Below are positions 6,455 through 15,109 of a DNA stretch of 19,442 nt, one piece after another. The notes beneath the pieces were generated by a model, which had not been told where the DNA came from, ran no database searches, and saw nothing but the letters and a program-made list of their open reading frames with translations. A program made the translations under genes and the position numbers. The DNA is from Treponema sp. UBA1233 (GTDB lineage Bacteria; Spirochaetota; Spirochaetia; Treponematales; Treponemataceae). The first letter of the stretch is position 1, and each line of letters opens with the position of its first letter. The stretch spans positions 1-19,442 of the forward strand of contig DBWR01000034.1 in NCBI GenBank assembly GCA_002309305.1, in the 5' to 3' direction.

Positions 6455-7596
6455 TTTGCGGTTTCTTTATGCTTGTCCTGGGCTTCCAAGACTTTGGCAT
6501 CAGCAAATGTAACGCAGTTCCTTCCGCTTCTTTTTGAAACATAGAGGGCCTGATCCGCCTGATCCACCAGAATTTTTGCGGAAGCGACGGGATTCGCCTT
6601 CAAGTCAAACAGGGCGACGCCGCAGGAAATCGTAACGTTCATGTGCTGTCCCTGATAGAAGAAGTCATGGGTGGCGATGTTCTTGCGGATTCTTTCTGCA
6701 ACTGCCATTGCATTTTTCTTATTGGTCTTGCCTAAAAGTACGGTAAACTCCTCTCCTCCGTATCTTGAAGCCATGTCTACGGACCTTATGCTCTTTTTGA
6801 TGATTTGTGCCACTTCCTGCAATACATAGTCACCGCAGGCATGACCGTAAGTATCGTTGAATTTCTTGAAGAAGTCTATGTCAAACATCATTACCGCGAT
6901 GTTCTGTCCGTCGCTGGTGGCTGAATCAAGCTTGTCGGTGAGCACGTTGAAGAAGTAGTGCTTGAGCTTGAGGTGAGTCATCATGTCGGTTGAAGACTGT
7001 TCTACAAGGGATGCGTTGTTTACGGCAATGGAAGCAAGTGAGGCAAGGGTATAAATCTCCTTTTTTTCATATGGAGTATATCCGTTGTCTTCCGTGCTTG
7101 TGGCAAAGCGTTCTCCCAGAATCAGGAGGCCGTTTACGTGGTTTTTGAGGATGAGCGGAACAATCAGTGTGGGATGCAGGGATTCGAGCATTCTGAGCAC
7201 GTCATTTGCTCCCAGCTGTTTCTTTAGTTCATCCAATGTGAATACCGTGTTCTGTGTGGTAAAATATGCTATCAGTTTTGAGTCGATAGGTATCGTGTAA
7301 TTGATGGAAGCGTCTACTTCAAATCCGTTGTAGTTGTTGCCCAGCAAAAGCTCCTGGCTGTCCGAAGAGTTCAAGATAAAGACTCCGGCACCAAGAACCC
7401 TCATCTGTGCCATTGAAATATAGAGTATTGATTCAATCAGATTATGAAGTTCAAGGGTTGTGCAGAGGGAGCGGGAAATTTCCAAAAGCTGCTGCAAATC
7501 GTAAATTTCCCTTTCGTATTCTTCCCTGGTTTTTACGGGTTCTGAGAATTCCTGAACTGTCTGCTCTGCCTCTATTTCCTTCTTCTTTCGACTCAT
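6451..7596 (-). CDS. GAF-GGDEF diguanylate cyclase
   Basis: The protein makes cyclic di-GMP from two GTP. The 381 residues comprise a charged N-terminus with a short coiled coil (residues ~24-45), a GAF-type sensor domain (~45-200, ending LASIAVNNASLVEQ) and a GGDEF domain (~205-370). The active-site signature is RYGGEEF (GGEEF at 280-284), an accepted variant. The metal-binding Asp lies in MMFDIDFFKKFNDTYGH (D239). An inhibitory I-site RxxD is present at R271-D274, exactly five residues before GGEEF, so product inhibition is expected. There are no membrane segments. The ATG follows immediately after the stop of the upstream gene (TAAATG), and the 3' end overlaps the rhomboid start by 4 bp. 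Confidence 0.95.
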   Translation of the reverse strand: MSRKKKEIEAEQTVQEFSEPVKTREEYEREIYDLQQLLEISRSLCTTLELHNLIESILYISMAQMRVLGAGVFILNSSDSQELLLGNNYNGFEVDASINYTIPIDSKLIAYFTTQNTVFTLDELKKQLGANDVLRMLESLHPTLIVPLILKNHVNGLLILGERFATSTEDNGYTPYEKKEIYTLASLASIAVNNASLVEQSSTDMMTHLKLKHYFFNVLTDKLDSATSDGQNIAVMMFDIDFFKKFNDTYGHACGDYVLQEVAQIIKKSIRSVDMASRYGGEEFTVLLGKTNKKNAMAVAERIRKNIATHDFFYQGQHMNVTISCGVALFDLKANPVASAKILVDQADQALYVSKRSGRNCVTFADAKVLEAQDKHKETAK

Positions 7597-9174
7597 TTAT
7601 TTCTTCTCAATATTAGTTATGATAACATAATTTTTCATTATTTCAAGGAAAATCGTCCATAAACCGTATTGTTTTTCCAAAATTTCGGTATTGTCCCTGT
7701 TCCTTGAGGATAATGTGAGAACTTTTAGATTACTGATTGTATCGGAATTGGCCTTTTTTGATTCCAGAAGTATTTCTCCCGCAATCTTGTAGACCTGGAA
7801 TACGTGGTTTACCTCGTCCTGAATCAAATCCTTGGCGGTTCTGTTGATTGTGTCCACAAGTTCCTTGAGGCGATTTACAAAAATGTTGTCCTTGTGGCTG
7901 TCGCGGATGAGTCCGGTAATCTGTGCTTCGTCAAACTGCTTTCCCCTCTGGAATTTTTCCTCAAACAGGGTTATGCGGTCAATGCTTTCGTTAAGGGCAA
8001 AGACATAGGATGAAAATTCGCTCTTGTATGCGGGGTTGTTGAAGTAACCTTCGATTACGATGTCGTTCAAAAGGGGCTTTACATGCTCCATGTAGTACAT
8101 GTTCAAAAAGTTCTTGAGAATCTGCATTGGCATCACGAACATGAATGAAACCGGTGAGCTCTGGATAAGCTGGTTGCCCAAATCGTTGTTGTATCCCACA
8201 ACCGGCATAAGTGTCGCGTTGCCGAAGAGTTCCTTAAGCTCCGCACTGATAGTTTCGTCTTGCAGTTCTCCCTTAAGGCGCATTCCGTCCACCTGGAAGC
8301 GGTTTTCCAGATAGTCAGCATATTTTCGTCTTGAATTTTCCTGATACACGGCTTTTTTGGGCTCGTGGGTGGAATCTTTTTTTGCAACCCGAATCAGGTT
8401 CTTGAGGTTTTCCGGAGTAAACACATGGCGCAAAAGGCTCTGAATCTTACGTAGGTTGGCAAGAGTCTGCTCAGAAATGTCGCGTACGGAAGTCGGGTTC
8501 TGGTAAAGCTGATAGAGTGCCACGATTGCATTGCATGTGGATTTTGATATGTCCATGCCGGCGGTGACATAGTACAGTTCTTCCAGATGGCCTTCCAAAA
8601 GTTCTGCTGGTGCGCTCTGGAATGTCGGGGTATATGAATCGCTGGTGCTGAATGACTGGTCGAACATTGTGAGTACGGTGGCGTATGGGAACTTGCAGAT
8701 GTCGTAGAGCTGCTTGATGTTGTCCAAAACCGCATCTATTTTTGTGAATTCCGGGGTGTTAAGATATTTGATTGCCTTTTCAAGCTGACGGTGCTCGCCT
8801 TCAAAGAAACGGCTGATTGATTCCGCTTCCCTTGCCCCTGCCTTGCGCTTTTCGTAGGACAGGCTGTCCAGAATTTCCTGAATTTCAGGTGGGAAACCGG
8901 TCAGGAGCAGCTGTTCGGTAAAACGGTGGTTCCTTTCCAAATCCGGACTGCAGATTGTGTCGGACAGGATGTTCATGATCGGCTTGGTACAGTTGAACAT
9001 TATCCTCAAGCCCTCCGCAAATGCGGGCTGAACCGTTGCGTCCTTGTAAATCTGGGGGTTGGTAGCCTTTAATTCTGACTCTATGCGCTTTAGTGCCAGC
9101 TTCTGTTTTACTTCCGGTGAAGAAGAAGAGAAAATTGATTGGAAAAAGTCCGAAATGCTTTGAAAAAACGACAT
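7597..9174 (-). CDS. large conserved cytoplasmic protein (DUF5312-like?)
   Basis: The 525-residue product has no signal peptide or membrane span and is rich in predicted helix. It starts MSFFQSISDFFQSIFSSSS, a short amphipathic stretch that could bind membrane. Further features are an EKRKAGAREAESISRFFEGE region (~108-127), a central KNLLNMYYMEHVKPLL-like helical part and a C-terminal segment ending YVIITNIEKK. I recall proteins of this type as spirochaete-specific and annotated DUF5312, but cannot confirm this. It lies 26 bp after dusB and directly abuts the GGDEF gene, so it is part of the tatD operon. Its place next to a cyclic di-GMP synthase makes a role in signalling possible, without direct evidence. 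Confidence 0.8.
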   Translation of the reverse strand: MSFFQSISDFFQSIFSSSSPEVKQKLALKRIESELKATNPQIYKDATVQPAFAEGLRIMFNCTKPIMNILSDTICSPDLERNHRFTEQLLLTGFPPEIQEILDSLSYEKRKAGAREAESISRFFEGEHRQLEKAIKYLNTPEFTKIDAVLDNIKQLYDICKFPYATVLTMFDQSFSTSDSYTPTFQSAPAELLEGHLEELYYVTAGMDISKSTCNAIVALYQLYQNPTSVRDISEQTLANLRKIQSLLRHVFTPENLKNLIRVAKKDSTHEPKKAVYQENSRRKYADYLENRFQVDGMRLKGELQDETISAELKELFGNATLMPVVGYNNDLGNQLIQSSPVSFMFVMPMQILKNFLNMYYMEHVKPLLNDIVIEGYFNNPAYKSEFSSYVFALNESIDRITLFEEKFQRGKQFDEAQITGLIRDSHKDNIFVNRLKELVDTINRTAKDLIQDEVNHVFQVYKIAGEILLESKKANSDTISNLKVLTLSSRNRDNTEILEKQYGLWTIFLEIMKNYVIITNIEKK

Positions 9175-9200
9175 ACTCTATTTTATTCCTAAAATTGAAT

Positions 9201-10214
9201 TTACTCAAGGGATGAAGCAAAAATCCGCCGGTAATCTTCCGCACTTTCCGCATGGACCACCTGCTGCCTGAGCTGTGCTCCTCCCCTGATTCCGGAACTG
9301 TATGCGCAGAATTTTTTACGCATCAACAGGCAGGCCGCCTTTTCGCCCTTATCCTGAATGTTCAGTTCCAGCTCCCTGAAACCTGCAGAGAGTCTTTCCC
9401 TTATAGTTTCGGTCTGATATTCCCCAGTTGTTAGATATTGTATCGTTCTTTTAAATAGAAATGGGTCTCCCATGGCTCCACGGGCAAACATTACCCCGTC
9501 CACACCGGTTTCTTCCAGCATTTTTCGGGCAGTTTCCGGAGTATGTGCGTCACCGCTCCCAAAAACCGGGATTCTTCCGTCCACCAGTTCCACAAGCTGC
9601 CTCTGTATGTTCCAGTCTGCCTTGCCTTCGTATCCCTGAGCCCTGGTTCTGGCGTGGATTGTAATTGCGTCCGCCCCAGCTTCCAGTGCCGCCAGAGTGC
9701 ATTCCCTCCACGTCATGTGGCCTGCATCCCAGCCGCTCCGGATTTTGATTGTGACGGGTATTTTCCCCCTTTCCGGATGAGAGTCCGAGTATTCCTTTAC
9801 CGCTTTTTTTGTGGCGGAAACAATGGCAAATAGCCTGTCGGGTTCCTTTGTGAGCATTGAGCCTGCACCAGACTTTACGATTTTGGGTACGGGGCATCCT
9901 CCGTTTATGTCAATGGCAGAACAGGGGGTCTGTTCAAGTACCATGACCGCTGCCCTTGCGACGACGTCCGCATTTCCACCGAACAGCTGTACCGCATATT
10001 TCTTTTCGTTGGGGGCGTTGAGCATCAGTTCCTGGGTTTTGCCCGAACCGCGTGTAAGTGCCTCCGCCGACACCATTTCCGTAGTGCAGAACGAGGCTCC
10101 CTGCTCTATGCAAAGTGAACGGAAAGCCCTGTCGCTGTACCCCGCAATTGGGGCAAGGAAGAGGTTTCCGGGTAGTTCAAGATCGCCGATTGAAACGGGG
10201 TGGTAGAGCGTCAT
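9201..10214 (-). CDS. dusB: tRNA-dihydrouridine synthase (DusB type)
   Basis: Dus enzymes reduce specific uridines in the tRNA D-loop using FMN and NADPH. The 337-residue product has the TIM-barrel layout: LAPIAGYSDRAFR at the FMN site (residues 20-32), VQLFGGN (75-81), the signature AIDINGGCPVPKIVKSGAGS with catalytic Cys107, VTIKIRSGWD, ITIHARTRAQGYEGKADW, and phosphate-binding segments VFGSGD and GVMFARGAMGDP. The C-terminal helical domain (after ~250) is full length. DusB is the commonest bacterial subtype and fits best, but subtype assignment is from motif style only. The start codon overlaps the tatD stop (ATGA), so the two are translationally coupled. Confidence 0.94.
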   Translation of the reverse strand: MTLYHPVSIGDLELPGNLFLAPIAGYSDRAFRSLCIEQGASFCTTEMVSAEALTRGSGKTQELMLNAPNEKKYAVQLFGGNADVVARAAVMVLEQTPCSAIDINGGCPVPKIVKSGAGSMLTKEPDRLFAIVSATKKAVKEYSDSHPERGKIPVTIKIRSGWDAGHMTWRECTLAALEAGADAITIHARTRAQGYEGKADWNIQRQLVELVDGRIPVFGSGDAHTPETARKMLEETGVDGVMFARGAMGDPFLFKRTIQYLTTGEYQTETIRERLSAGFRELELNIQDKGEKAACLLMRKKFCAYSSGIRGGAQLRQQVVHAESAEDYRRIFASSLE

Positions 10215-10993
10215 TCAGGCAGGTTGAATATCTTGCAGCTGTTGGTCCACAACTGGGCGCTAAGAGCCTCTAAGTCGATTTCCAGCATGTCCGCCATGAA
10301 TTTGGCTGTAGAAACAAGGTATGACGGCATGGTGCGCTTTTTTTCGCGGTATTCCGTGGGAACCATGAACGGGCTTTCGGTTTCTATCAGTATGCGGTCA
10401 AGCGGAATGTTCATTACGGTTTCGTGCAGGTTGCGTGCATTGCGGTATGTGAGGTTTCCTGCAAAAGAGAAATATACGTTCATGTTTGCGTCCAGGCACT
10501 TCTTTGCGTATTCGGCATCCTCGCTGTAGCAGTGGAAGATGGCTCCTTTTTCCGGGAGGCGGTCCTGGAGGATTTCGAAAATGTCTTCTCCGGCACTGCG
10601 GTTGTGGATGATTACTGGAAGTTCGTGCTTTTGGGCAAGTTCAAGCTGGGTGATGAAAAGCTCTATCTGGCTCCTCTTGTCACCAAACTGCTTGAAGTAG
10701 TCCAGACCTGTCTCTCCTATGGCAACAACATTGGGCAGCTGGACATATTCTTCAATTTGGTTGATCCAGTCTGTTCCTGGGGTCTTTACCTCGGACGGTC
10801 CCACTCCCACGGCATGATAGATGCCCTTCATGGATTTGAGGATATTGTACTCCTTCTTAAAATCCACAAGGCCGTTGTTTATGCTCACAATCCTGGTGAC
10901 CCCGGCCTGCTTTGCTTTTTGAATGACACGAAACTGTTCTATCGGGTCGTCGTAAATCAACCCTATGTGGGCATGAGTATCAAATAACTGCAT
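10211..10993 (-). CDS. tatD: TatD-family metal-dependent hydrolase (DNase)
   Basis: TatD proteins are two-metal TIM-barrel 3'-exonucleases/phosphohydrolases in the cytoplasm. The 260-residue product starts MQLFDTHAHIG, with metal ligands His7 and His9, then GETGLDYF (Glu94), PVIIHNRSAGED (His130), FHCYSED (His154) and IETESPF. In this last motif the usual Asp (ETDxP) is Glu206, a conservative change that may or may not affect metal binding. The gene is first in the minus-strand operon; AAGGAAG lies just before the ATG, and a good promoter (11099-11127) about 100 bases upstream serves it. It ends overlapping dusB by 4 bp. Confidence 0.93.
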   Translation of the reverse strand: MQLFDTHAHIGLIYDDPIEQFRVIQKAKQAGVTRIVSINNGLVDFKKEYNILKSMKGIYHAVGVGPSEVKTPGTDWINQIEEYVQLPNVVAIGETGLDYFKQFGDKRSQIELFITQLELAQKHELPVIIHNRSAGEDIFEILQDRLPEKGAIFHCYSEDAEYAKKCLDANMNVYFSFAGNLTYRNARNLHETVMNIPLDRILIETESPFMVPTEYREKKRTMPSYLVSTAKFMADMLEIDLEALSAQLWTNSCKIFNLPE

Positions 10994-11098
10994 GGCTTGC
11001 TTCCTTATAATTAAAATTAAAAAAAATCTGACAAAACTAAGAGTCTTGATCAGAGTTCCACGTGAATAATCTTATTTAAGTGTCCTAAATTACCGATA

Positions 11099-11127
11099 AG
11101 TATAACGCAGGAATGACTGAAAGTCAA
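11099..11127 (-). promoter_or_regulatory. sigma70-type promoter for tatD operon
   Basis: On the minus strand TTGACT (11127-11122), 17-bp spacer, TATACT (11104-11099). Predicted start near 11092 leaves a ~99-base leader before tatD, in which no riboswitch is recognised. Confidence 0.75.
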
Positions 11128-11217
11128 ATTTATTTTGAACTTAGTCAAAAATTGGCAAAAGATATGGGAATTTGTCAAAAAATAACATATATTTATCGTT
11201 TCAAACGGCTTTATGGT

Positions 11218-11247
11218 TTGACACTTTAATCGCGGATGTGTTATACT
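11218..11247 (+). promoter_or_regulatory. sigma70-type promoter for M23-bactofilin operon
   Basis: TTGACA (11218-11223), 18-bp spacer, TATACT (11242-11247). Predicted start near 11254, about 19 bases before the GTG. Just upstream lies the palindrome CGTTT-C-AAACG (11197-11207), and three GTCAAA(A) blocks occur between 11123 and 11181, either possible operator or simply AT-rich upstream sequence. The 279-bp divergent intergenic region 10994-11272 holds nothing else that I recognise. Confidence 0.8.
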
Positions 11248-11272
11248 GGCAAAGAAGAATTCGGAGGATCTC

Positions 11273-12286
11273 GTGGCACGCACACGACATTATAAAAAAA
11301 TAGAAAAAAATTTTGTTACTCGGCTTGGTCATGGTGTAGGTGCCTTTTTTTGTGCGATTGGACGGGGCTTTGTAAAATTCTTTCATATCTTTGACAAAAA
11401 GCTTACAATCATGGTCGTTCCGCATTCAAACGGCAGGGTAATAAACCTTCAGACCAATGTATTTGCAGTTTTAATGGGTTTTGTCGTAGTGGTCGGCATC
11501 ATCCTTTCATTCATACCGTTTACAAGGCGTTCTGCCAGCTCATCTGTGGAAATTTCCCGCCTCAGGGACGAAAACCGCGAGACTCTGGCCAGTCTTGATG
11601 AACTTCGTGACGAAAACAACACCCTTTTGCAGACCGCAAAACGTTTTCAGACTTCTTTAAGCCAGTCACTTTCACTCTTGGGAATCAACCAGAGCGAACA
11701 GACAACAAAATCCACCGGAAGCAACAGCGACCTTGCATCACTTTTTGACACCCAGGACCTTGCATCCGGTACCCTCAGGGAAACAGTAGACATCAAGCAG
11801 CTTACTTCATATTTGGAAAGTGCGGTTCAGCCCGTTGAGCAGATAGGCAAAATGCTTCAGAGCCAGGGAGAATTCTTTACGGACATCCCGAACATCTGGC
11901 CGGTAAAAAATGGTATCGGTCATATTTCCATGCCTTTCGGACAGAACGTACACCCGATTACGGGTCTTTGGTACATCCACCGTGGAATCGACTTCAGTAC
12001 ATACCGCAGTGGAGATGGAGTTATGGCAACTGCTAACGGGCAGGTTGTCACGGTTGGTTATGACGATGGTTACGGAAACTATGTTGTAATCAAGCACAAG
12101 CACGGCATTTACACTCGTTATGCCCACTTGGGAACCGTCCGTGTAGAAAAGGGCGACCAGGTGTCACAGAGGCAGATTATAGGAACCATCGGTAATACCG
12201 GTATTTCAACAGGACCTCACTTGCATTACGAGATACACATCGGTTCAGACGTTGTAGACCCGTCACCATACATAAACATCAAATAA
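11273..12286 (+). CDS. M23 family metallopeptidase, membrane-anchored
   Basis: M23 (LytM-type) peptidases cut peptidoglycan crosslinks outside the membrane. The 337-residue product has a basic cytoplasmic N-terminus, one membrane span (~62-82), a coiled coil (~91-128), a linker, and the peptidase domain (~208-333). The zinc site is complete: HRGID (H236, D240), YAHL (H285) and HLHYE (H316, H318). It therefore looks catalytically active, unlike EnvC-type activators. GTG 11273 is chosen because GGAGG lies five bases upstream. The bactofilin gene follows with no gap (TAAATG). Pairing of an M23 peptidase with a bactofilin is widely conserved and known to control cell shape (for example Helicobacter Csd1-CcmA, Hyphomonas LmdC-BacA). 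Confidence 0.94.
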   Translation: MARTRHYKKIEKNFVTRLGHGVGAFFCAIGRGFVKFFHIFDKKLTIMVVPHSNGRVINLQTNVFAVLMGFVVVVGIILSFIPFTRRSASSSVEISRLRDENRETLASLDELRDENNTLLQTAKRFQTSLSQSLSLLGINQSEQTTKSTGSNSDLASLFDTQDLASGTLRETVDIKQLTSYLESAVQPVEQIGKMLQSQGEFFTDIPNIWPVKNGIGHISMPFGQNVHPITGLWYIHRGIDFSTYRSGDGVMATANGQVVTVGYDDGYGNYVVIKHKHGIYTRYAHLGTVRVEKGDQVSQRQIIGTIGNTGISTGPHLHYEIHIGSDVVDPSPYINIK

Positions 12287-12826
12287 ATGGCATTATTCAA
12301 CGACGACGTTTCAATAAACAGCATTATCGGACGAGACTCTTCAATTCGCGGCGACATGAAAGTCAGCGGCTCCATGAGTATTTTTGGCGACCTCGACGGA
12401 AATCTTGAGGCAAGCGGAAATGTCATCGTAGGAGAAAACGCCCGGGTAAACGGAAGCATTACGGCAAAGTCCATTACGGTTTCAGGACTGGTAAAGGGCA
12501 ACATCAGCGCGGTGGAAATGGTAAGGCTGCTTTCTTCTTCTGTAGTAATAGGCGACATTCAGACCCACAGGCTGCAGGCGGACGAAAAGGTCATCATCCA
12601 CGGCCACTGCATCTCACTAAAGGATCAAACCCAGTACAACGATGCCGTAGATTCATGGCAGAACACCCAGGCAATCGCATCAAAATCAATTTTACAGGAC
12701 ATACACATTTCGGTGGATCACTCCATGTTCTCGGATCTGGCTCCTTCTTCCAGCACTATGCCGCAGGTAACCATACCAGAACCGGATCTGCCGGATCCAG
12801 ATTTGAACGACGAATATCTGGAGTAG
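12287..12826 (+). CDS. bactofilin
   Basis: Bactofilins are small cytoskeletal proteins that polymerise through a beta-helix and position cell-wall enzymes. In this 179-residue product the beta-helix region (~12-110) shows the typical repeats: GRDSSIRGDMKVSGSMSIFG, DLDGNLEASGNVIVGE, NGSITAKSITVSGLVKGNI, then ADEKVIIHGHCISL. The N-terminus is short and the C-terminal ~65 residues are Pro/Asp-rich (PEPDLPDPDLNDEYLE) and likely unstructured. It begins directly after the M23 stop codon, so the two are co-translated, and the YaaR-family gene starts three bases after it. In a helical spirochaete such a pair plausibly contributes to cell shape; this is inference from other bacteria. Confidence 0.95.
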   Translation: MALFNDDVSINSIIGRDSSIRGDMKVSGSMSIFGDLDGNLEASGNVIVGENARVNGSITAKSITVSGLVKGNISAVEMVRLLSSSVVIGDIQTHRLQADEKVIIHGHCISLKDQTQYNDAVDSWQNTQAIASKSILQDIHISVDHSMFSDLAPSSSTMPQVTIPEPDLPDPDLNDEYLE

Positions 12827-12829
12827 CCT

Positions 12830-13360
12830 ATGGACGGAGTGGATTCAGTCGGTTCCGGTCTGTATTTTAACGCCGCCCAATTAGCCAGTGCAGATAATGC
12901 CCGAAAAGCCGCCAAAAAGGAAAAGGCGGGGGAAGTTAAAAAATCTGCATTTGCCTCAGTCTTTGAAAAATCCCGGATGGAACATCAGCTGCAGATGGAG
13001 GGATTTCCAGTTGAAATTGCAGGAATGGAAGTTGAACAGGCCGCACGGTATTTAAAGGATGCCGCCGATATTGCCGCAGACAAGCTGAAGGAATGCCAGA
13101 TGCCTGAAAATTTTGCGGATTACCGGAAAAAAGTGAGCCAGTTCATGCGCTACGTGGTAAAGAACAATTTTGCCCTGGAGCAGCACACTCTCCCAGCCAA
13201 AAAGGGCCGCAAGGGAAAGGTTCAGACACAGGTTGTGGTAATCAACCAGAAACTGGACGAACTTGCAAGGTGGCTTTTGACAGGACATTCCGAAACGCTC
13301 TTGATGCTGAAGAAAATCGACGAAATCAGCGGTCTGCTTGTGGACTTGATGGCAACGTGA
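12830..13360 (+). CDS. YaaR family protein (DUF327)
   Basis: The 176-residue cytoplasmic protein has no catalytic motif. Its features fit the YaaR/DUF327 family: an unstructured N-terminal part, a helical middle with FADYRKKVSQFMRYVVKNNF (residues ~98-117) and a C-terminal helical tail with INQKLDELARWLL and LLMLKKIDEISGLLVDLM. Size is close to the family norm (about 145-180). In Bacillus subtilis yaaR sits in a cluster with yaaT (ricT), and here too the PSP1/YaaT gene follows after 16 bp, which supports the assignment. Biochemical function is not established. It starts three bases after the bactofilin stop and is surely in the same operon. Confidence 0.85.
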   Translation: MDGVDSVGSGLYFNAAQLASADNARKAAKKEKAGEVKKSAFASVFEKSRMEHQLQMEGFPVEIAGMEVEQAARYLKDAADIAADKLKECQMPENFADYRKKVSQFMRYVVKNNFALEQHTLPAKKGRKGKVQTQVVVINQKLDELARWLLTGHSETLLMLKKIDEISGLLVDLMAT

Positions 13361-13376
13361 TTAATAGGAGAAAACC

Positions 13377-14300
13377 ATGTCAGACATATTCGAAAAAGAC
13401 ATAGATGATGACAGCCTGGATATTGCCGCTCTTGAAGATGATGAAGGCAGTGACAGCTCGTATTCCAAAAATTATGTATTTCCGGACAACCTCTATAAGC
13501 TTAAACTGGTTTATTCCAGCGAAGGAATATATGCAACGATGCCGGATGGCATAAATCCCGAGGATGGTCAGAAGGTAATCGTTCCCACAAGATATGGCGA
13601 CGACCTTGCAATAAACTTGGGCAGATCCAAAAAGCCGGTGGGAATAAAGCCGAATGATGTGGTTCAGGTAACAAGACTGGCCGACAAAAAGGACATTGAG
13701 CATGCCGAAGAACTGGTGGAAAAGGAAAAACAGGCGTTCATCGTGTTCAGGGAAAAGGTTGCCTACCATAATCTGGACATGAAGCTTATAACCGTGCATT
13801 TTCTTGTTGGAGAACCAAAGGCTCTGTTCTTTTTTTCCAGCGACAACCGTGTGGACTTCCGTGAACTGGTCAAGGACTTGGTTGCAGTGTTCAAGATGCG
13901 CATAGAGCTTAGGCAGATTGGAGTAAGGGACGAAAGCCGCATTACCGGTGGTCTGGGTGTGTGCGGGCGTCCTTATTGCTGCCATCAGGTGAATGACAAG
14001 CTTAGGCCTGTCAGCATCCGCATGGCAAAGGAACAGAACCTTAGCCTTAATTCCATGAAGATAAGCGGTCAGTGCGGACGACTCTTGTGCTGCCTGAGCT
14101 ATGAATACGACTGGTATGCCGAAGCTAAAAGAACCCTTCCAAACGAGGGGGCGAGAGTACAGTATGACGGTACTATGTTCCGCATCAATGAGGTTAATCC
14201 GATAACTTCAATGGTAAAGATGAGCGGAGATGACGGAAGGCTTCTGGAACTTGATTCTGCCCGGTTCGTAAAAAAAGGCGGCCGCTGGACAATCAGCTGA
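13377..14300 (+). CDS. yaaT: PSP1-domain protein, YaaT/RicT-like
   Basis: In Bacillus, RicT (YaaT) with RicA and RicF forms an iron-sulfur complex that affects RNA processing and development. The 307-residue product has an acidic N-terminus (residues 1-30), and a PSP1 core with RDESRITGGLGVCGRPYCC and KISGQCGRLLCCLSYEYDWY. The cysteine set (C196, C201, C202, C233, C238, C239) is the iron-sulfur ligand pattern of the family and is complete. GGAG lies seven bases before the ATG. No ricA or ricF homologue is in the window. The last eight bases overlap the convergent methyltransferase gene, and I see no terminator there. Confidence 0.93.
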   Translation: MSDIFEKDIDDDSLDIAALEDDEGSDSSYSKNYVFPDNLYKLKLVYSSEGIYATMPDGINPEDGQKVIVPTRYGDDLAINLGRSKKPVGIKPNDVVQVTRLADKKDIEHAEELVEKEKQAFIVFREKVAYHNLDMKLITVHFLVGEPKALFFFSSDNRVDFRELVKDLVAVFKMRIELRQIGVRDESRITGGLGVCGRPYCCHQVNDKLRPVSIRMAKEQNLSLNSMKISGQCGRLLCCLSYEYDWYAEAKRTLPNEGARVQYDGTMFRINEVNPITSMVKMSGDDGRLLELDSARFVKKGGRWTIS

Positions 14301-15021
14301 TCAGGGCGATAACCGTATCTTCGTTTCCAGTAAACGGAGACATTTCAAAGTCTGAATACAGTTGAACGCTGGAGAATCCCGCTTCCCTTGCAAAAAGTTC
14401 TATCTCTGCAGGTTTGGGCAAGAATACCGCTTCATTTTCCATTACGGGAAGAATCCTTCCGCTGCCTGTCTCTATGGTCTGGTTTACAACCCACTGTCCG
14501 TCTCCAGAAACGTCAAGCCGTGTGGTTAGTTTGGTGCGAAGGCTTTCCCTCTGCGGTAAGAAAATCCCCGGTGAATTGAATTTGTCATAGTTGTAGAACT
14601 CAAGGACCATCTTGCCGTCTTCCGAAAGGAGCTGCCGTGAGTCAAAGAAGAATTTCCTGAGCAGAGTCTTGTCGTGTATGTAAATAATTCGGTTGGAAAG
14701 GTTGGACAGGATGTTGTAGAAGCCCTTGCCCAAAAAGCGTCCCATGTCAAGTTCCGACATCTGAAAGAATCTGATGGCCATAAGCTGGTTTCTTCTGCGC
14801 AGATTCGCCGACCTCAGGAGTTCCGGAAAATATTCGATTCCAGTAACGTCAGCACCGTCACGGGCAAGCAGATGTTCAAAAAGACCCGCTCCACAGCTTG
14901 TACGCAAATAACGCACCGGCTTCTGGTAATCCAGTGAAATTGTGTTATAAAACTTTTTCTGAGCCTCCGACACGGGATACAGCTCATCATAATACTCTAC
15001 AAGATTTTGAATTGAAACCAT
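14293..15021 (-). CDS. SAM-dependent methyltransferase
   Basis: The 242-residue class I methyltransferase shows a degenerate SAM motif I (YLRTSCGAGLFEHLLARDGA, residues 38-57), the acidic ribose-binding residue in VTGIEYFPELL (Glu63), and a post-motif segment LLSEDGKMVLEFYNYDKF. Motif I has TSCGAG in place of the usual DxGxGxG, which is common in spirochaete members. The substrate is unknown. The start is placed at ATG 15021 (MVSIQNLVEYYDELYPV) and not at the longer open frame up to 15120, because a promoter (15029-15057) occupies that upstream stretch. There is no Shine-Dalgarno and the predicted transcription start falls at the ATG, so the mRNA may be leaderless. The 3' end overlaps yaaT by 8 bp. 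Confidence 0.85.
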   Translation of the reverse strand: MVSIQNLVEYYDELYPVSEAQKKFYNTISLDYQKPVRYLRTSCGAGLFEHLLARDGADVTGIEYFPELLRSANLRRRNQLMAIRFFQMSELDMGRFLGKGFYNILSNLSNRIIYIHDKTLLRKFFFDSRQLLSEDGKMVLEFYNYDKFNSPGIFLPQRESLRTKLTTRLDVSGDGQWVVNQTIETGSGRILPVMENEAVFLPKPAEIELFAREAGFSSVQLYSDFEMSPFTGNEDTVIALIS

Positions 15022-15028
15022 AATGATA

Positions 15029-15057
15029 ATTATAAAGCCAATTTTTCGATTTTGCAA
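15029..15057 (-). promoter_or_regulatory. promoter for methyltransferase, leaderless
   Basis: On the minus strand TTGCAA (15057-15052), 17-bp spacer, TATAAT (15034-15029, consensus). Only seven bases separate the -10 box from the ATG at 15021, so transcription should begin at or next to the A of the start codon. Confidence 0.7.
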
Positions 15058-15109
15058 ATAATATTGAAATATTTTGGATTTTTTACGCTTTCGTGCAGCC
15101 TGGCAGGTA

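Noticed and set aside
9461..10206. Plus-strand open frames opposite dusB
   Set aside because: Compositional shadows of the dusB coding strand.
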